Part shown: positions 18,402 through 27,458 of the stretch, piece after piece
Numbering within the stretch: the stretch's first letter is position 1
How the letters are laid out: each line of letters opens with the position of its first letter
Assembly: GCF_018127965.1 (NCBI RefSeq)
Contig: NZ_CP072349.1
Span: forward strand, 1,182,001 to 1,246,000
Direction: 5' to 3'
DNA: 64,000 nucleotides
Origin: Prevotella melaninogenica
Lineage (GTDB): Bacteria > Bacteroidota > Bacteroidia > Bacteroidales > Bacteroidaceae
The notes under the pieces: generated by a model
Told to the model about the DNA's origin: nothing
Database searches by the model: none
Seen by the model: only the letters and a program-made list of their open reading frames with translations
Program-made: the position numbers and the translations under genes

Positions 18402-19649
18402 TTAAAGTTTACCAGCTTCGCCCAAATAACTATCTTTAAAACCAAGAAAGTAAAGTACACCATCTAAACCTATAGTAGTAATATTTTGTTCAGCATTAGC
18501 TTGTACACGTGGTTTAGCATGAAAGGCAATGCCCAAGCCTGCCTCAGAAAGCATAGGAAGATCGTTAGCACCATCACCAACAGCTATAGTCTGAGCAAGA
18601 TTAACCTTCTCTACTTGTGCTAATAACTTTAATAGCTCAGCCTTACGTTTACCATCAACAACATCACCAAGATAGCGCCCTGTAAGTTTATTATTCTCAT
18701 CTATCTCAAGTTCATTAGCATATACATAATCAATACCATACTTGCGCTGTAAATACTCTCCAAAATAAGTAAAACCACCACTTAATATGGCTATCTTATA
18801 TCCACACTGCTTCAAAACGGTCATTAACCGATCAACACCTTCTGTTATAGGCATTGTTTCGGCAATATCCTTCATGACGTCAGCATCAAGCCCCTTCAAC
18901 AAAGCAACGCGTTCTGTAAAGCTTTTCTTAAAGTCTATTTCACCACGCATAGCACGCTCAGTAATAGCAGCAACCTTCTCACCTACCCCCGCACGCTTTG
19001 CCAATTCGTCAATACATTCTGTCTGAATAAGTGTAGAATCCATATCAAAACATATTAGACGACGCATACGTCTATACATATTGTCTTCCTGCAAAGAAAA
19101 ATCAATTCCTTGCTCGTGACTCATCTGCATGAGATCAGCCTGCATCTGTCGATAATCTTTAGGGGTACCACGCAATGAGAACTCTATACATGCTCTGACA
19201 TTCTGATTACTTTTACGAATACTCTGACGGCCCGTCAAACGAAGAATAGAATCTATATTCACACCTTGTTCTGTAATTACACGAGTAGTCTCCTCGATAT
19301 TTCGAGCCGATAAAGACCTACCAATGATCGTGAGAATATATCGATTTTTCCCTTGTCTATTTACCCAATCTTCGTATTCATCATCTGTTACAGGAGCAAA
19401 ACCGATATTTACACCAAGTTCTGTAGCCTTGAATAACAGTTCTTTCATTACCTGCCCAGCACCCTGTTCGTCAATACGTATAAGAATACCAAGAGATAAT
19501 GTGGAATGAATATCAGCCTGACCAATATCTAAGACATGGGCATTATAACAAGCGAGAATTGACATCACCGCTGTTGTCAATCCTGGCCTATCTTGTCCTG
19601 TTATACGTATAAGTATCAGTTCTTCCCTTTTTACGTTTGCTTCGATCAT
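18402..19649 (-). CDS. serB: Phosphoserine phosphatase with two N-terminal ACT domains
   Basis: 415 residues from the ATG at 19649; a 19-residue upstream extension to 19706 is Cys/Phe-rich and unlikely. N-terminal ACT-like domains cover about residues 1-180 (ELILIRITGQDRPGLTTAVM). The HAD phosphatase domain carries FDMDSTLIQTECIDELA with the nucleophile Asp, ILSGGFTYF, and AVGDGANDLPML. It catalyses the last step of serine synthesis; glyA in the same window uses the product. A -7 box on the minus strand (TACTTTTG, 19669-19676) is close upstream. Confidence 0.95.
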   Translation of the reverse strand: MIEANVKREELILIRITGQDRPGLTTAVMSILACYNAHVLDIGQADIHSTLSLGILIRIDEQGAGQVMKELLFKATELGVNIGFAPVTDDEYEDWVNRQGKNRYILTIIGRSLSARNIEETTRVITEQGVNIDSILRLTGRQSIRKSNQNVRACIEFSLRGTPKDYRQMQADLMQMSHEQGIDFSLQEDNMYRRMRRLICFDMDSTLIQTECIDELAKRAGVGEKVAAITERAMRGEIDFKKSFTERVALLKGLDADVMKDIAETMPITEGVDRLMTVLKQCGYKIAILSGGFTYFGEYLQRKYGIDYVYANELEIDENNKLTGRYLGDVVDGKRKAELLKLLAQVEKVNLAQTIAVGDGANDLPMLSEAGLGIAFHAKPRVQANAEQNITTIGLDGVLYFLGFKDSYLGEAGKL

Positions 19650-19817
19650 AATATGTTTTTTACAGATACAAAAGTAATCATTTCTGACGAAGTAACCAAA
19701 TAGCAATTATCATTTATACATACGCTACCGTTTACTATAAGTATGAATCACTAAAACAAGTATGAAACCTGTATAATTGCCCTATTGAGACAATGCGAAA
19801 CGTTTAAACAAAATAAA

Positions 19818-19848
19818 AACGCACTTAAACTCATAGAGCAAGTGCGTT
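19818..19848 (-). terminator. Terminator of the 37-residue peptide gene
   Basis: On the minus strand AACGCACTT/AAGTGCGTT pair perfectly around 13 bases and are followed by TTTTTATTTTG. It begins 43 bases after the peptide stop codon. Confidence 0.75.
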
Positions 19849-19891
19849 CCTAAAATCAATTATAAAATATATAATCTAAACTCATACAACA

Positions 19892-20005
19892 TTAGTTGTA
19901 CCAAATTTCACCACCAAGCGTTTCATTCGCATCGGTATGTTCCTGACTGTTCTGATTCTCGAAATCATAATTTTCGAAGAACTCTCGTGTTTTGCTTTCT
20001 TTCAT
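19892..20005 (-). CDS. 37-residue acidic peptide with perfect Shine-Dalgarno
   Basis: Too short for usual gene callers. The frame ATG at 20005 to TAA at 19892 encodes MKESKTREFFENYDFENQ followed by NSQEHTDANETLGGEIWYN. An exact AGGAGGT sits 7 bases upstream of the ATG, which is rare in Bacteroidetes. A promoter (TATATTTG at -7 with TTG 20 bases earlier) lies about 60 bases upstream and a terminator follows, so it is a free-standing gene. The peptide is strongly acidic, has no hydrophobic segment, and ends LGG-EIWYN, which recalls leader-core junctions of modified peptides. No modification enzyme is adjacent. It could also be a small regulatory or toxin-neutralising peptide; family unknown. 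Confidence 0.65.
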   Translation of the reverse strand: MKESKTREFFENYDFENQNSQEHTDANETLGGEIWYN

Positions 20006-20071
20006 GTTTATACCTCCTATTAATTAGACTAAATGGTAAATATATTATGTTATCCGCTAAATGACTGATAC

Positions 20072-20110
20072 AAATATAGGTAAAATGAAAATAAAAAGCA
20101 AGTCAAACAC
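20072..20110 (-). promoter_or_regulatory. Promoter of the 37-residue peptide gene
   Basis: Read on the minus strand: TTG, 20 bases, then TATATTTG (plus-strand CAAATATA). The match to the Bacteroidetes -33/-7 consensus and spacing is very good. Confidence 0.7.
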
Positions 20111-20236
20111 TGAATTAATTAATTATTTAAACATTTTTTACTGCATAATGAATTTTTATACAATTATATTCATTTATGATATCAAAACTATTATCTGTGA
20201 TTAAGATGTGCCAGTAAAGAAGAAATAAAATAATAC

Positions 20237-20782
20237 TTAATACCAAGTGTAAGTCAAAATGTACTTTGAAGAACACTCACATTGAAACTTAAGCGTGATA
20301 TTACGCTTCATATTAGTTACTAAGCTTGACTGCGGGTCTACTTTTATATCTTTTAAAGCTAAATGTTCAGAAGAAAAGAGCTTATACATAGTTTCCTTGG
20401 CACACCAAGCAATAAGCTTATCTTTTGTATCAGCAAAGAGCTCATCATCTCTTAGGAAACGTGATGATATACGGTTTACTCTATCAGAAACGTATTCTAT
20501 ATCAACACCAACTTCATAGTCACGAGAAAGAATAACAGCAACATAACCAAGAGTATGAGATATACTTATATGATAGCCCTCTATCATTGGTTTACCATCC
20601 TCATTATGTTCTACTAAAGGCTCATAGCCTAACATTTCCGTTAAGACACAATGTACCCCATCTTTCTCAGCCTGTCTTCCTCTCTCTATCTCCAACAGAC
20701 CAATGACGACTTTACCCTCGGCATCATTCGTTATCCTTACCACAAACAGTAACCTTAACTTTACTAATACGACGCTCTTCAA
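20237..20782 (-). CDS. 4'-phosphopantetheinyl transferase (Sfp type)
   Basis: Up to 181 residues. The family signatures are VGVDIEYV (Mg-binding Asp) and WCAKETMYKL (the WxxKExxxK motif); ISISHTLGY is the usual SxSH segment. The enzyme adds the phosphopantetheine arm to acyl or peptidyl carrier proteins. The start is uncertain: the ATG at 20782 would overlap gldE by 59 bases, while a GTG at 20743 gives a shorter overlap and removes a non-conserved basic N-terminus. Co-transcribed with ssb and gldE. Confidence 0.88.
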   Translation of the reverse strand: MKSVVLVKLRLLFVVRITNDAEGKVVIGLLEIERGRQAEKDGVHCVLTEMLGYEPLVEHNEDGKPMIEGYHISISHTLGYVAVILSRDYEVGVDIEYVSDRVNRISSRFLRDDELFADTKDKLIAWCAKETMYKLFSSEHLALKDIKVDPQSSLVTNMKRNITLKFQCECSSKYILTYTWY

Positions 20783-22041
20783 TAGCTAAGACTTCAAACT
20801 TATAGTTCTTATAGTACAGCATCTCATGTACTGCAGGGAAATCTCCCTTGATTTCTAATAGTAAACCTGCTACAGAATCAGCATCGCCTTCTATCTCATC
20901 AAACTCATCATCTGGGAGATTAAGAATCTTAGAGAAGTCTTTTAAGAGAGTCTTACCCTCAAATATGTAGATATTAGAACCTAACTTTGTATAGTTACGC
21001 TCCTCTTCATCAAACTCATCATTAATCTCTCCAACGATTTCTTCAAGAATATCCTCTAATGTTACAATACCACTCGTGCCGCCAAACTCATCAACGACAA
21101 TAGCTATATGAACTTTATTCTCCTGGAAGTCACGTAAGAGATCATCTATCTTCTTCGTCTCTGGAACAAAATAAGGCGGACGAATCAAACTCTGCCATCT
21201 AAAGTTAGTTGGCTTAGATAGGTGAGGCAGGAGATCCTTAATATAAAGTACACCTCGTATGTTATCTTGATTATCTTGATAAACAGGAATACGAGAATAG
21301 TTATTATCAACGATACATTTCAAGACATCTTCATATGAACAGCGAATATCCAAATCTATAATATCTTGACGAGAAGTCATAACCTCTTTTGCAGTCTCAT
21401 CTCCAAAGCGAATAATACCTTGCAGCATACCCTGCTCATCCTTTATATCATTCTTATCAGTCAATTCTAAAGCTTGTTCAAGATCATCAACAGACAACTG
21501 ACGATTCTCCTTTTGAACTACTTTTTCAGCAAAAGCACCACTTTTCAACAGTATAGTTTCGATAGGCCAAAACAACTTACGAAAGAAAACAATGCCTTTG
21601 ACACCACCTCTACAGAATGCCAATGGATTTCTTCTACTATAAACCTTCGGTACTATCTCACCAAAAGTAAAAGCAAAAAAGTCAAAAGAATTGTCACACA
21701 GAGAAACTGTAACCACTCTTCCTTAAAGGTAAACAGACTGGAAAAGATATAATTACACAGCATAATAATCGCAACATTGACAAGATTATTCGTAATCAGA
21801 ATTGTTGCCAACGTACGTTCACTATCGTCTCTAAACTGCTGAATAAGTTTATCAGAAGCATTCTTATCTGGGTCAAGCGACTCTATATCAGTTGGAGATA
21901 AACTAAAAAAGCTATCTCGGATGCACTTGCAAAAGCCGAAAGACTTAGTAGAAAAACTGCCAATAGAATTGCAAGAATCACACTAAAATCTATTGGATTA
22001 ACACTTATATAAGAAGAAAGATCTACTAAAAAACTATCCAT
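20724..22041 (-). pseudogene. gldE: GldE-like CNNM/CBS membrane protein, two frameshifts as read
   Basis: Homologues have an N-terminal DUF21 membrane domain, two CBS domains and a CorC-HlyC domain, and take part in gliding/type IX secretion or ion transport. The CBS part is intact (SRIPVYQDNQDNIRGVLYIK, EFGGTSGIVTLEDILEE). The ATG at 22041 overlaps the ssb stop (TAATG) and reads correctly through SASEIAF, then shifts at a run of six A's (plus strand, 21905-21910). A second shift lies at the A-run 21663-21666, just before FGEIVPKVY. Adding one base at each gives 439 residues with ASEIAFFSLSPTDIESLDP and TILLTFLLLLFGEIVPK, matching the family. Either sequence errors or a genuine pseudogene; the first is more likely given neighbouring ssb. 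Confidence 0.85.
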
Positions 22042-22447
22042 TAAAAAGGTAAATTAGAATTATCTGTAGTATCAGAAGCATTATCGTCTACTTTCTCTCC
22101 AGACACACTTTCAGATTTACGGGATGCAGAAAGCCATTCAAGGTTGTCACCATAAATCTCTGTAACATATCGGCGCATACCTTTCTTATCATCATAAGTA
22201 CGATACCGCACACGCCCCTCAATATAAAGTTTATCACCTTTATGAATATACTTCTCAGCATACTTAGCCAATGCTTTAAAGAGAACTATGTTATGCCAAT
22301 CAGTATGATCAGGTACAACTGTACCATTTGGAAGTGTATAGCCACGCTCCGTTGTTGCCAAAGTAAAAGAGGCAACACATTGGTCTGCCTCATAATATTT
22401 ATCTCTGGCTCTCGACCAACATTACCAATTAACATCACTTTATTCAT
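22041..22447 (-). pseudogene. ssb: Single-stranded DNA-binding protein, one frameshift as read
   Basis: The ATG at 22447 gives MNKVMLIGNVGREPEIN, the standard SSB start. The frame then shifts: one missing A near 22397 would turn the following residues into YYEADQCVASFTLATTERGY, joining the downstream frame DWHNIVLFKALAKYAEKYIHKGDKLYIEG, which is a canonical OB fold. The restored length is 135 residues with an acidic-tip-like end SNLPF. SSB binds single-stranded DNA in replication and repair and is normally essential, so a true frameshift would be surprising unless another ssb exists. Overlaps the gldE start. Confidence 0.87.
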
Positions 22448-22476
22448 AAGAAAGCAATAACAAAAGGCATGTGGAA

Positions 22477-23016
22477 TTACTTCCACATACCTAAATATCT
22501 AAACTTAAAATTCTTACCTTTAGCAGAAGGAAACTGACTTCTATTGTCAACCCTATCTTTAAGATACTCAACGATACGATTATAGCAGTCCCATCCTGAA
22601 ACAGCCTTACACTGTGCTACGAAATGAGTATCACGATATTCATGTTTACCAGAAGTAGGAATGAGAACAACACGCTTAAAATCAAGTTCACCTTCATACC
22701 ATCCTTCACGTTCCTCATTGAGATGCATAATAGCAGGATTATCCTTACGAACAATACCATCAACTACTGGACGAAGAGCTTTCTTCTGCTTAAAGTCCAT
22801 CATTGTAGCTGCCTCTGTCTTAATGACTATAAAATAAACTCGAGGACGAACCTTATAACGTTTTGGATAAAAGACATCGTTGGAAGCATAATTTCTGATA
22901 TCATCTTCCAATTCTGGAGTGAGTTGAATGTCGGGAATAGAACTTAAGAAATCCAAAGCTTCCTCAACATTGTGTACTAATACTTCATTATCGAAATATC
23001 GCAAATATAAATTCAT
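22477..23016 (-). CDS. Conserved protein of unknown function upstream of ssb
   Basis: 179 residues, no signal or membrane segment, beginning MNLYLRYFDNEVLVHNVEEA. It has a mixed alpha/beta look with RVYFIVIKTEAATMMDFKQK in the centre. No domain recognised. It ends 29 bases before the ssb start and probably shares its transcript. Length and codon use are like the neighbours, so it is a real gene. Confidence 0.8.
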   Translation of the reverse strand: MNLYLRYFDNEVLVHNVEEALDFLSSIPDIQLTPELEDDIRNYASNDVFYPKRYKVRPRVYFIVIKTEAATMMDFKQKKALRPVVDGIVRKDNPAIMHLNEEREGWYEGELDFKRVVLIPTSGKHEYRDTHFVAQCKAVSGWDCYNRIVEYLKDRVDNRSQFPSAKGKNFKFRYLGMWK

Positions 23017-23049
23017 AAAGAAATTGCTATGTATGTTTCTCTAAAAAAG

Positions 23050-23122
<73 letters not shown>

Positions 23123-23161
23123 ATTTACTAAGTAAGTAACTACTTACTTTAAAACTCTATG

Positions 23162-23245
23162 TGAAGAGGAGGAGACTCGAACTCCCACGAAACAATTTTC
23201 ACTACCCCCTCAAAGTAGCGCGTCTACCAATTCCGCCACCTCTCC
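23162..23245 (-). tRNA. tRNA-Leu (anticodon GAG)
   Basis: GGAGAGGTGGCGGAATTGG start, long variable arm, anticodon loop TTGAGGG giving GAG, reading CUC/CUU. Acceptor closes with CCTCTTC using one G-T pair. Confidence 0.93.
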
Positions 23246-23275
23246 AGCATATACGAGACATTCTGATTCAGAAAG

Positions 23276-23357
23276 TGCCCAGAACAGGACTCGAACCTGC
23301 ACGTCGTGAAACACACGCACCTGAAACGTGCGCGTCTACCAATTCCGCCACCTGGGC
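23276..23357 (-). tRNA. tRNA-Leu (anticodon CAG)
   Basis: GCCCAGGTGGCGGAATTGG start, long variable arm, anticodon loop TTCAGGT giving CAG, reading CUG. Second leucine tRNA of the five-gene array. Confidence 0.93.
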
Positions 23358-23400
23358 ATTATTTAGAAGAATTTCTTCTATATAATTCAGAATATCAAAG

Positions 23401-23473
<73 letters not shown>

Positions 23474-23512
23474 ATTTAACGTCTCTCTTTCTCTAAAGAG
23501 TTAGACAAAAAG

Positions 23513-23586
23513 TCGGGGTGACAGGATTCGAACCTGCGACCGCCTGGTCCCAAACCAGATGCGCTACCGAGCTGCGCTACACCCCG
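23513..23586 (-). tRNA. tRNA-Pro (anticodon TGG)
   Basis: CGGGGTGTAGCGCAG start (the C1-G72-type proline acceptor), anticodon loop TTTGGGA giving TGG, reading CCA. First gene of the leftward array; the -7 box TACCTTTG (minus strand, 23630-23637) is upstream. Confidence 0.95.
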
Positions 23587-23629
23587 TTGCATATTCATTA
23601 GTGATAGACTCATTTCCGAATTGCGAGTG

Positions 23630-23637
23630 CAAAGGTA
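23630..23637 (-). promoter_or_regulatory. -7 element of the five-tRNA array
   Basis: Minus-strand TACCTTTG, followed by GCACTCGCAATTCGG and then tRNA-Pro 44 bases downstream. A near-identical GCACTCGC context precedes tRNA-Cys at 43.8 kb. Confidence 0.65.
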
Positions 23638-24081
23638 CTATATATTTCCGATACCTCCAAACTTTTCTATGTTTTTTTTCAATAAAAATTAATACTTTCT
23701 TTACGTTTTCCGCTTGCATATAGCATCCAATAAGTGCAAAGTTATTGATAAACAAGCAAGTAAGAAGACAGAGTACTTATAATGTCTAAACTCAAAAAAT
23801 ATCTTATTTTTAATCAAAACAATATTTTCATACGACAAAGCATCTTCTAAGCAAGATAACAATAGATGCAAAAGAACGAACTTTCCTATCCCTGTATGTC
23901 CTAAATTACCAAAAAAACTCTATATCTTCACTCATAATAACAGCCCGTCCACAACTTTTATACCCATTACCAACAAATTCTTTTCATAAAAAATTCTCAT
24001 CATGAAAGAACATCCTACACAATAAACGAATAAAAGCTGAATAATCCCAAGAAACAGTTATTAAATATATATGACCTATTT

Positions 24082-24147
24082 GGCTTATTAAACTAAGGCT
24101 TATTGGGCTTTATTAGGCTTATTGGTCTAATTGGGCTCATTAGCCTG
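24082..24147. repeat. GGCTTATTRG tandem repeats
   Basis: About six degenerate units of 9-10 bases: GGCTTATTAAACTAA, GGCTTATTG, GGCTTTATTA, GGCTTATTGG, TCTAATTGG, GCTCATTAG. The period and core differ from the other repeat families in this window. Confidence 0.7.
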
Positions 24148-24230
24148 ATAAAACCATAATCTTACACTCAAGTATCTACAAAACATCAACACCCATCCCC
24201 CAACACCCATCACTCTATAAATAAGGTATT

Positions 24231-24275
24231 AAAAAAACGATGGGTTTACTCTATAAGAATAACCCATCGTTTTAA
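24231..24275 (-). terminator. Terminator of the serine palmitoyltransferase gene
   Basis: Stem AAAACGATGGGTT/AACCCATCGTTTT around a 14-base loop; on the minus strand a run of seven T's follows. Confidence 0.85.
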
Positions 24276-24312
24276 AATTATAAATCCCTTTAAATAAGGA
24301 AATAGATAATAC

Positions 24313-25503
24313 TTATTTAATAATGCCTTGCGCCTTGAAAATCTTTGTCAAAGCCTGAACACCACGTTCAACTTGCTCCTCTGTATGAGTAGCCATCAAA
24401 GCAAAACGCACCAAGGTGTCTTGTGGAGCACATGCTGGAGGAATTACTGGATTGATAAACACACCAGCCTCATACGCTAACTTTGTAACCACAAAGGTCT
24501 TTTCAATATCACGAACATAAAGAGGGATGATAGGACTCTCTGTTTCACCAATCTCAAACCCCTCCTCTTTAAAACGCTTCAAAGCATAATTAGTTACCTT
24601 CCACAACTGTTCCAAGCGCTCTGGCTCCTGCTCTATGATATGGAGTGCCTCCAAAGCAGCAGCAGTTGCAGCAGGTGCATTACTTGCAGAGAAGATATAT
24701 GTACGGCAGGTATGACGGAGATAATTAATAGTATCCTTATCACCAGCTATAAAACCACCGATTGAAGCCAAACTCTTTGAGAAAGTACCCATTATGAGGT
24801 CTACCTCATCTGTCAAACCGAAATGATCACAAACACCTCTACCCTGGCGACCAAAGACACCTAAACCATGTGCCTCATCAACCATGATTGAGCAGTTATA
24901 CTTGTGCTTCAATTCAACAATTGCTGGCAGATTAGCTAAATCACCCTCCATCGAGAAGACGCCATCAACAACAATCAGCTTAACAGCTTCATGAGGAAGT
25001 CTCTGAAGCACACGCTCCAAATCTTCCATATCATTGTGCTTGTAACGAAGTTGAGTAGCAAAACTCAAACGACGTCCATCAACAATACTTGCGTGATCAC
25101 GGTCATCACAGATAACATAATCACCACGTCCTACTACAACAGAGAGAACACCAGCATTTACAGAAAAACCTGTTGAAAAAACAAGAGCCTCATCCTTGCC
25201 TTCAAAAGCAGCAAGCTCTTTCTCCAACTGAACATGAAGATCGAGTGTACCATTTAAGAAACGACTTCCGGCACAACCTGAGCCATACTTCTCAAGGGCA
25301 CGCTGAGCAGCATTAATCACACGTGGATCGTTTGGAAGACCTGTATAGGCGTTAGAACCAAACATAAGAATCTTGTTGCCATCAATATCTGTAACTTCTG
25401 TTCCTTGCTTACTTGTAATCTCGCGGAAGTATGGATAAACACCTGCATCCATAAACTTCTGCGGCTCGCGGTAGCTTTTGTACTTGTCTTGTAACTGTCC
25501 CAT
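24313..25503 (-). CDS. spt: Serine palmitoyltransferase (alpha-oxoamine synthase family)
   Basis: 396 residues. PLP enzyme that condenses serine with a fatty acyl-CoA to start sphingolipid synthesis. The PLP lysine lies in GTFSKSLASIGG; other signatures are MFGSNAYTGLPNDPRV, GSGCAGSRFLNGTLDLH, CDDRDHASIVDG and VDEAHGLGVFG. The family also contains 2-amino-3-ketobutyrate ligase and AONS, but the sequence is very like Bacteroides Spt proteins as I remember them, and the adjacent divergent lipid kinase fits the sphingolipid role. A promoter (TATCTTTG, minus strand, 25556-25563) lies 50 bases upstream. Confidence 0.88.
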   Translation of the reverse strand: MGQLQDKYKSYREPQKFMDAGVYPYFREITSKQGTEVTDIDGNKILMFGSNAYTGLPNDPRVINAAQRALEKYGSGCAGSRFLNGTLDLHVQLEKELAAFEGKDEALVFSTGFSVNAGVLSVVVGRGDYVICDDRDHASIVDGRRLSFATQLRYKHNDMEDLERVLQRLPHEAVKLIVVDGVFSMEGDLANLPAIVELKHKYNCSIMVDEAHGLGVFGRQGRGVCDHFGLTDEVDLIMGTFSKSLASIGGFIAGDKDTINYLRHTCRTYIFSASNAPAATAAALEALHIIEQEPERLEQLWKVTNYALKRFKEEGFEIGETESPIIPLYVRDIEKTFVVTKLAYEAGVFINPVIPPACAPQDTLVRFALMATHTEEQVERGVQALTKIFKAQGIIK

Positions 25504-25555
25504 TATTTTTTAATGTGGTGTAGTCATTGACTACTTAAATATTATTTTTAGGCTG

Positions 25556-25665
25556 CAAAGATACTAATTTAGAATGACAAAAAAGTCTTTTTGATTAGAA
25601 AAGTGATTTTTAAACATTTTTACTCTCATAATATCCACGATATAACTGATAAATATGTATCTTTG
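25556..25665. promoter_or_regulatory. Divergent promoters for spt and the lipid kinase
   Basis: TATCTTTG occurs on the minus strand at 25556-25563 (for spt) and on the plus strand at 25658-25665 (for the kinase), 94 bases apart. Identical boxes suggest similar strength and possibly joint control. Confidence 0.65.
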
Positions 25666-25698
25666 TACAAATAAACCATGCGCTGATTATTTGGCACA

Positions 25699-26730
25699 AT
25701 GAATAAGAAAAAAGTAGTTTTTATCCTAAACCCTATATCGGGTACAATTAGTAAGGCGGGTATTCCAAACCTTATTGAAGAACGACTCGATAAAGACCAG
25801 TTTGACTATCGCATTGCTGAAACGCAACATGCGGGTCATGCGACCAACCTTGCCCGAGAAGCTGTGAAAGAAGGTATAGACCTCGTTGTAGCTGTGGGTG
25901 GAGATGGCACGGTCAACGAAGTTGGAAGGTCACTTATCAATACTAAGTCAGCTTTAGGCATACTCCCTTGCGGTTCAGGAAATGGACTTGCAAGGCATCT
26001 AAACCTACCGATGAACCTAAAGAAATGTATTGACATCATAAACTGTTATGATGTTAAAGCACTCGACTATGGTATCATCAACAACCATCCGTTCTTCTGC
26101 ACGTGTGGAATGGGCTTTGATGCTTTCATTTCGATGAAATTTGCAGAGGCTGGCAAACGTGGACCTATCACTTATATGCAGAAAGTTCTTGAAGAAGGAT
26201 TAAGCTATGAGCCTGAAACCTATGTAATAGAAGATGAGGACGGAACGCATCGCTATAAGGCTTTTCTTGTATCAGCAGCCAATGCTTCCCAATATGGTAA
26301 CAATGCCTATATCGCTCCGCAAGCATCTATGAGCGATGGTTTGTTGGATATTATTATCATGGAACCATTTGACCTCATTGAAGCTCCACAGGTTGCCATT
26401 GAACTTTTCAACAAGACTTTGGATAAAAACCTAAAGATAAAGACTTTTAGAGCCAAACATATTCATATACGCCGCAAGAAAGAAGGAGTTATTCATTACG
26501 ACGGCGATCCTATCACATCTGATGCTGACGTAGATATCTCTGTGGTACCAAAGGGAATAAACATCGTAGTCAATCCAAAAGGAGGGAAAGATTGTAGACA
26601 ACCCAACATGCTGCAAACTGCCTTTTCCGAAATATTCTACAACATTGACTTGATGAGACAAGACCTTACTAAACAAAGTAGAAAGGTACAGGCACTCAAC
26701 AAAAATCTGCTCCGTAAACTGAATATATAA
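25699..26730 (+). CDS. Diacylglycerol/sphingosine-type lipid kinase (YegS/DagK fold)
   Basis: 343 residues. The nucleotide-binding signature VVAVGGDGTVNEVGRSL and GILPCGSGNGLARHL define the DAG-kinase catalytic domain (about residues 4-135), followed by the beta-rich C-terminal domain with IHYDGDP. It phosphorylates a lipid hydroxyl using ATP. Because it is divergent from spt, a long-chain base or ceramide is a plausible substrate, but the sequence alone cannot separate this from diacylglycerol. trmN6 follows after 17 bases. Confidence 0.9.
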   Translation: MNKKKVVFILNPISGTISKAGIPNLIEERLDKDQFDYRIAETQHAGHATNLAREAVKEGIDLVVAVGGDGTVNEVGRSLINTKSALGILPCGSGNGLARHLNLPMNLKKCIDIINCYDVKALDYGIINNHPFFCTCGMGFDAFISMKFAEAGKRGPITYMQKVLEEGLSYEPETYVIEDEDGTHRYKAFLVSAANASQYGNNAYIAPQASMSDGLLDIIIMEPFDLIEAPQVAIELFNKTLDKNLKIKTFRAKHIHIRRKKEGVIHYDGDPITSDADVDISVVPKGINIVVNPKGGKDCRQPNMLQTAFSEIFYNIDLMRQDLTKQSRKVQALNKNLLRKLNI

Positions 26731-26747
26731 GTCCTAAAACGAGACGA

Positions 26748-27458
26748 ATGGGATTTACTTTCAAGCAATTTCATATCATTGATGATCACACGGCCATGAA
26801 GGTCGGGACAGATGGTGTATTGCTCGGAGCTTGGGCAAAAGGTGGTACAAGAATCCTTGATATAGGAACAGGAACCGGACTTATTGCCCTTATGATGGCA
26901 CAACGTTTCTCAACAGCTCAGATTGATGCTATCGAGATTGACAAGGGAGCGCTTGAAGATGCGCATCTTAATGTTTCAGCGTCTCCATTTAATGATAGAA
27001 TAAACATTCTCAATAGTTCCTTACAAAATTACGCCTCTTGCAGTGAAAACCAAGAAGGAGGGATCTACGATGCAATTGTATGCAACCCACCTTACTTTAT
27101 TAATTCGTTAAAAAATCCTTTACAACAAAGAACTACTGCAAGACATACTGACTCCCTCTCTCACCAAGAGCTTATCTACCATTCTAAAAGACTTCTTAAA
27201 CCCAACGGAACACTCTCCGTTATCATTCCTTCTGACAACAAAGATATACTTGAGTCAGAAGCTATATTTAACGGATTATCAATACTAAAGATAACTAACA
27301 TTAAAACAAAATCTTCAAAACCTGCTAAACGCTGCTTAATAGAGTTTGGAAAAGATACTACCACAGTATGTAAGATAGAAGAACAAGTACTAAACGATGA
27401 TAATGGAGTACGCACAATGTGGTATCAAAATATTACACAAGCGTTCTACATTAAGTAA
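26748..27458 (+). CDS. trmN6: tRNA1(Val) (adenine(37)-N6)-methyltransferase
   Basis: 236 residues. Class I SAM methyltransferase: motif I ILDIGTGTGLIALMMAQR (about 45-62) and the catalytic NPPYF (about 118-122) for N6-adenine methylation. The N-terminal FKQFHIIDDHTAMKVGTDGVLLGAW is typical of YfiC/TrmN6. It modifies A37 of tRNA-Val; a tRNA-Val gene is in this window at 34.7 kb. Likely co-transcribed with the lipid kinase. Confidence 0.92.
   Translation: MGFTFKQFHIIDDHTAMKVGTDGVLLGAWAKGGTRILDIGTGTGLIALMMAQRFSTAQIDAIEIDKGALEDAHLNVSASPFNDRINILNSSLQNYASCSENQEGGIYDAIVCNPPYFINSLKNPLQQRTTARHTDSLSHQELIYHSKRLLKPNGTLSVIIPSDNKDILESEAIFNGLSILKITNIKTKSSKPAKRCLIEFGKDTTTVCKIEEQVLNDDNGVRTMWYQNITQAFYIK

Larger units (their letters stand above)
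23638..24312. other. Long intergenic region, tRNA array to spt
   Basis: About 670 bases with no convincing gene. It contains A/T-rich sequence, a decamer-like repeat at 24082-24147, and the spt terminator at 24231-24275. No RNA gene recognised. Confidence 0.5.

Noticed and set aside
23161..23385. Plus-strand frame of 74 codons across tRNA-Leu genes
   Set aside because: It is antisense to two tRNA genes, and the apparent protein is the reverse reading of tRNA sequence.
23564..23755. Minus-strand frame of 63 codons upstream of the tRNA array
   Set aside because: It overlaps tRNA-Pro and its promoter and has no protein-like features.
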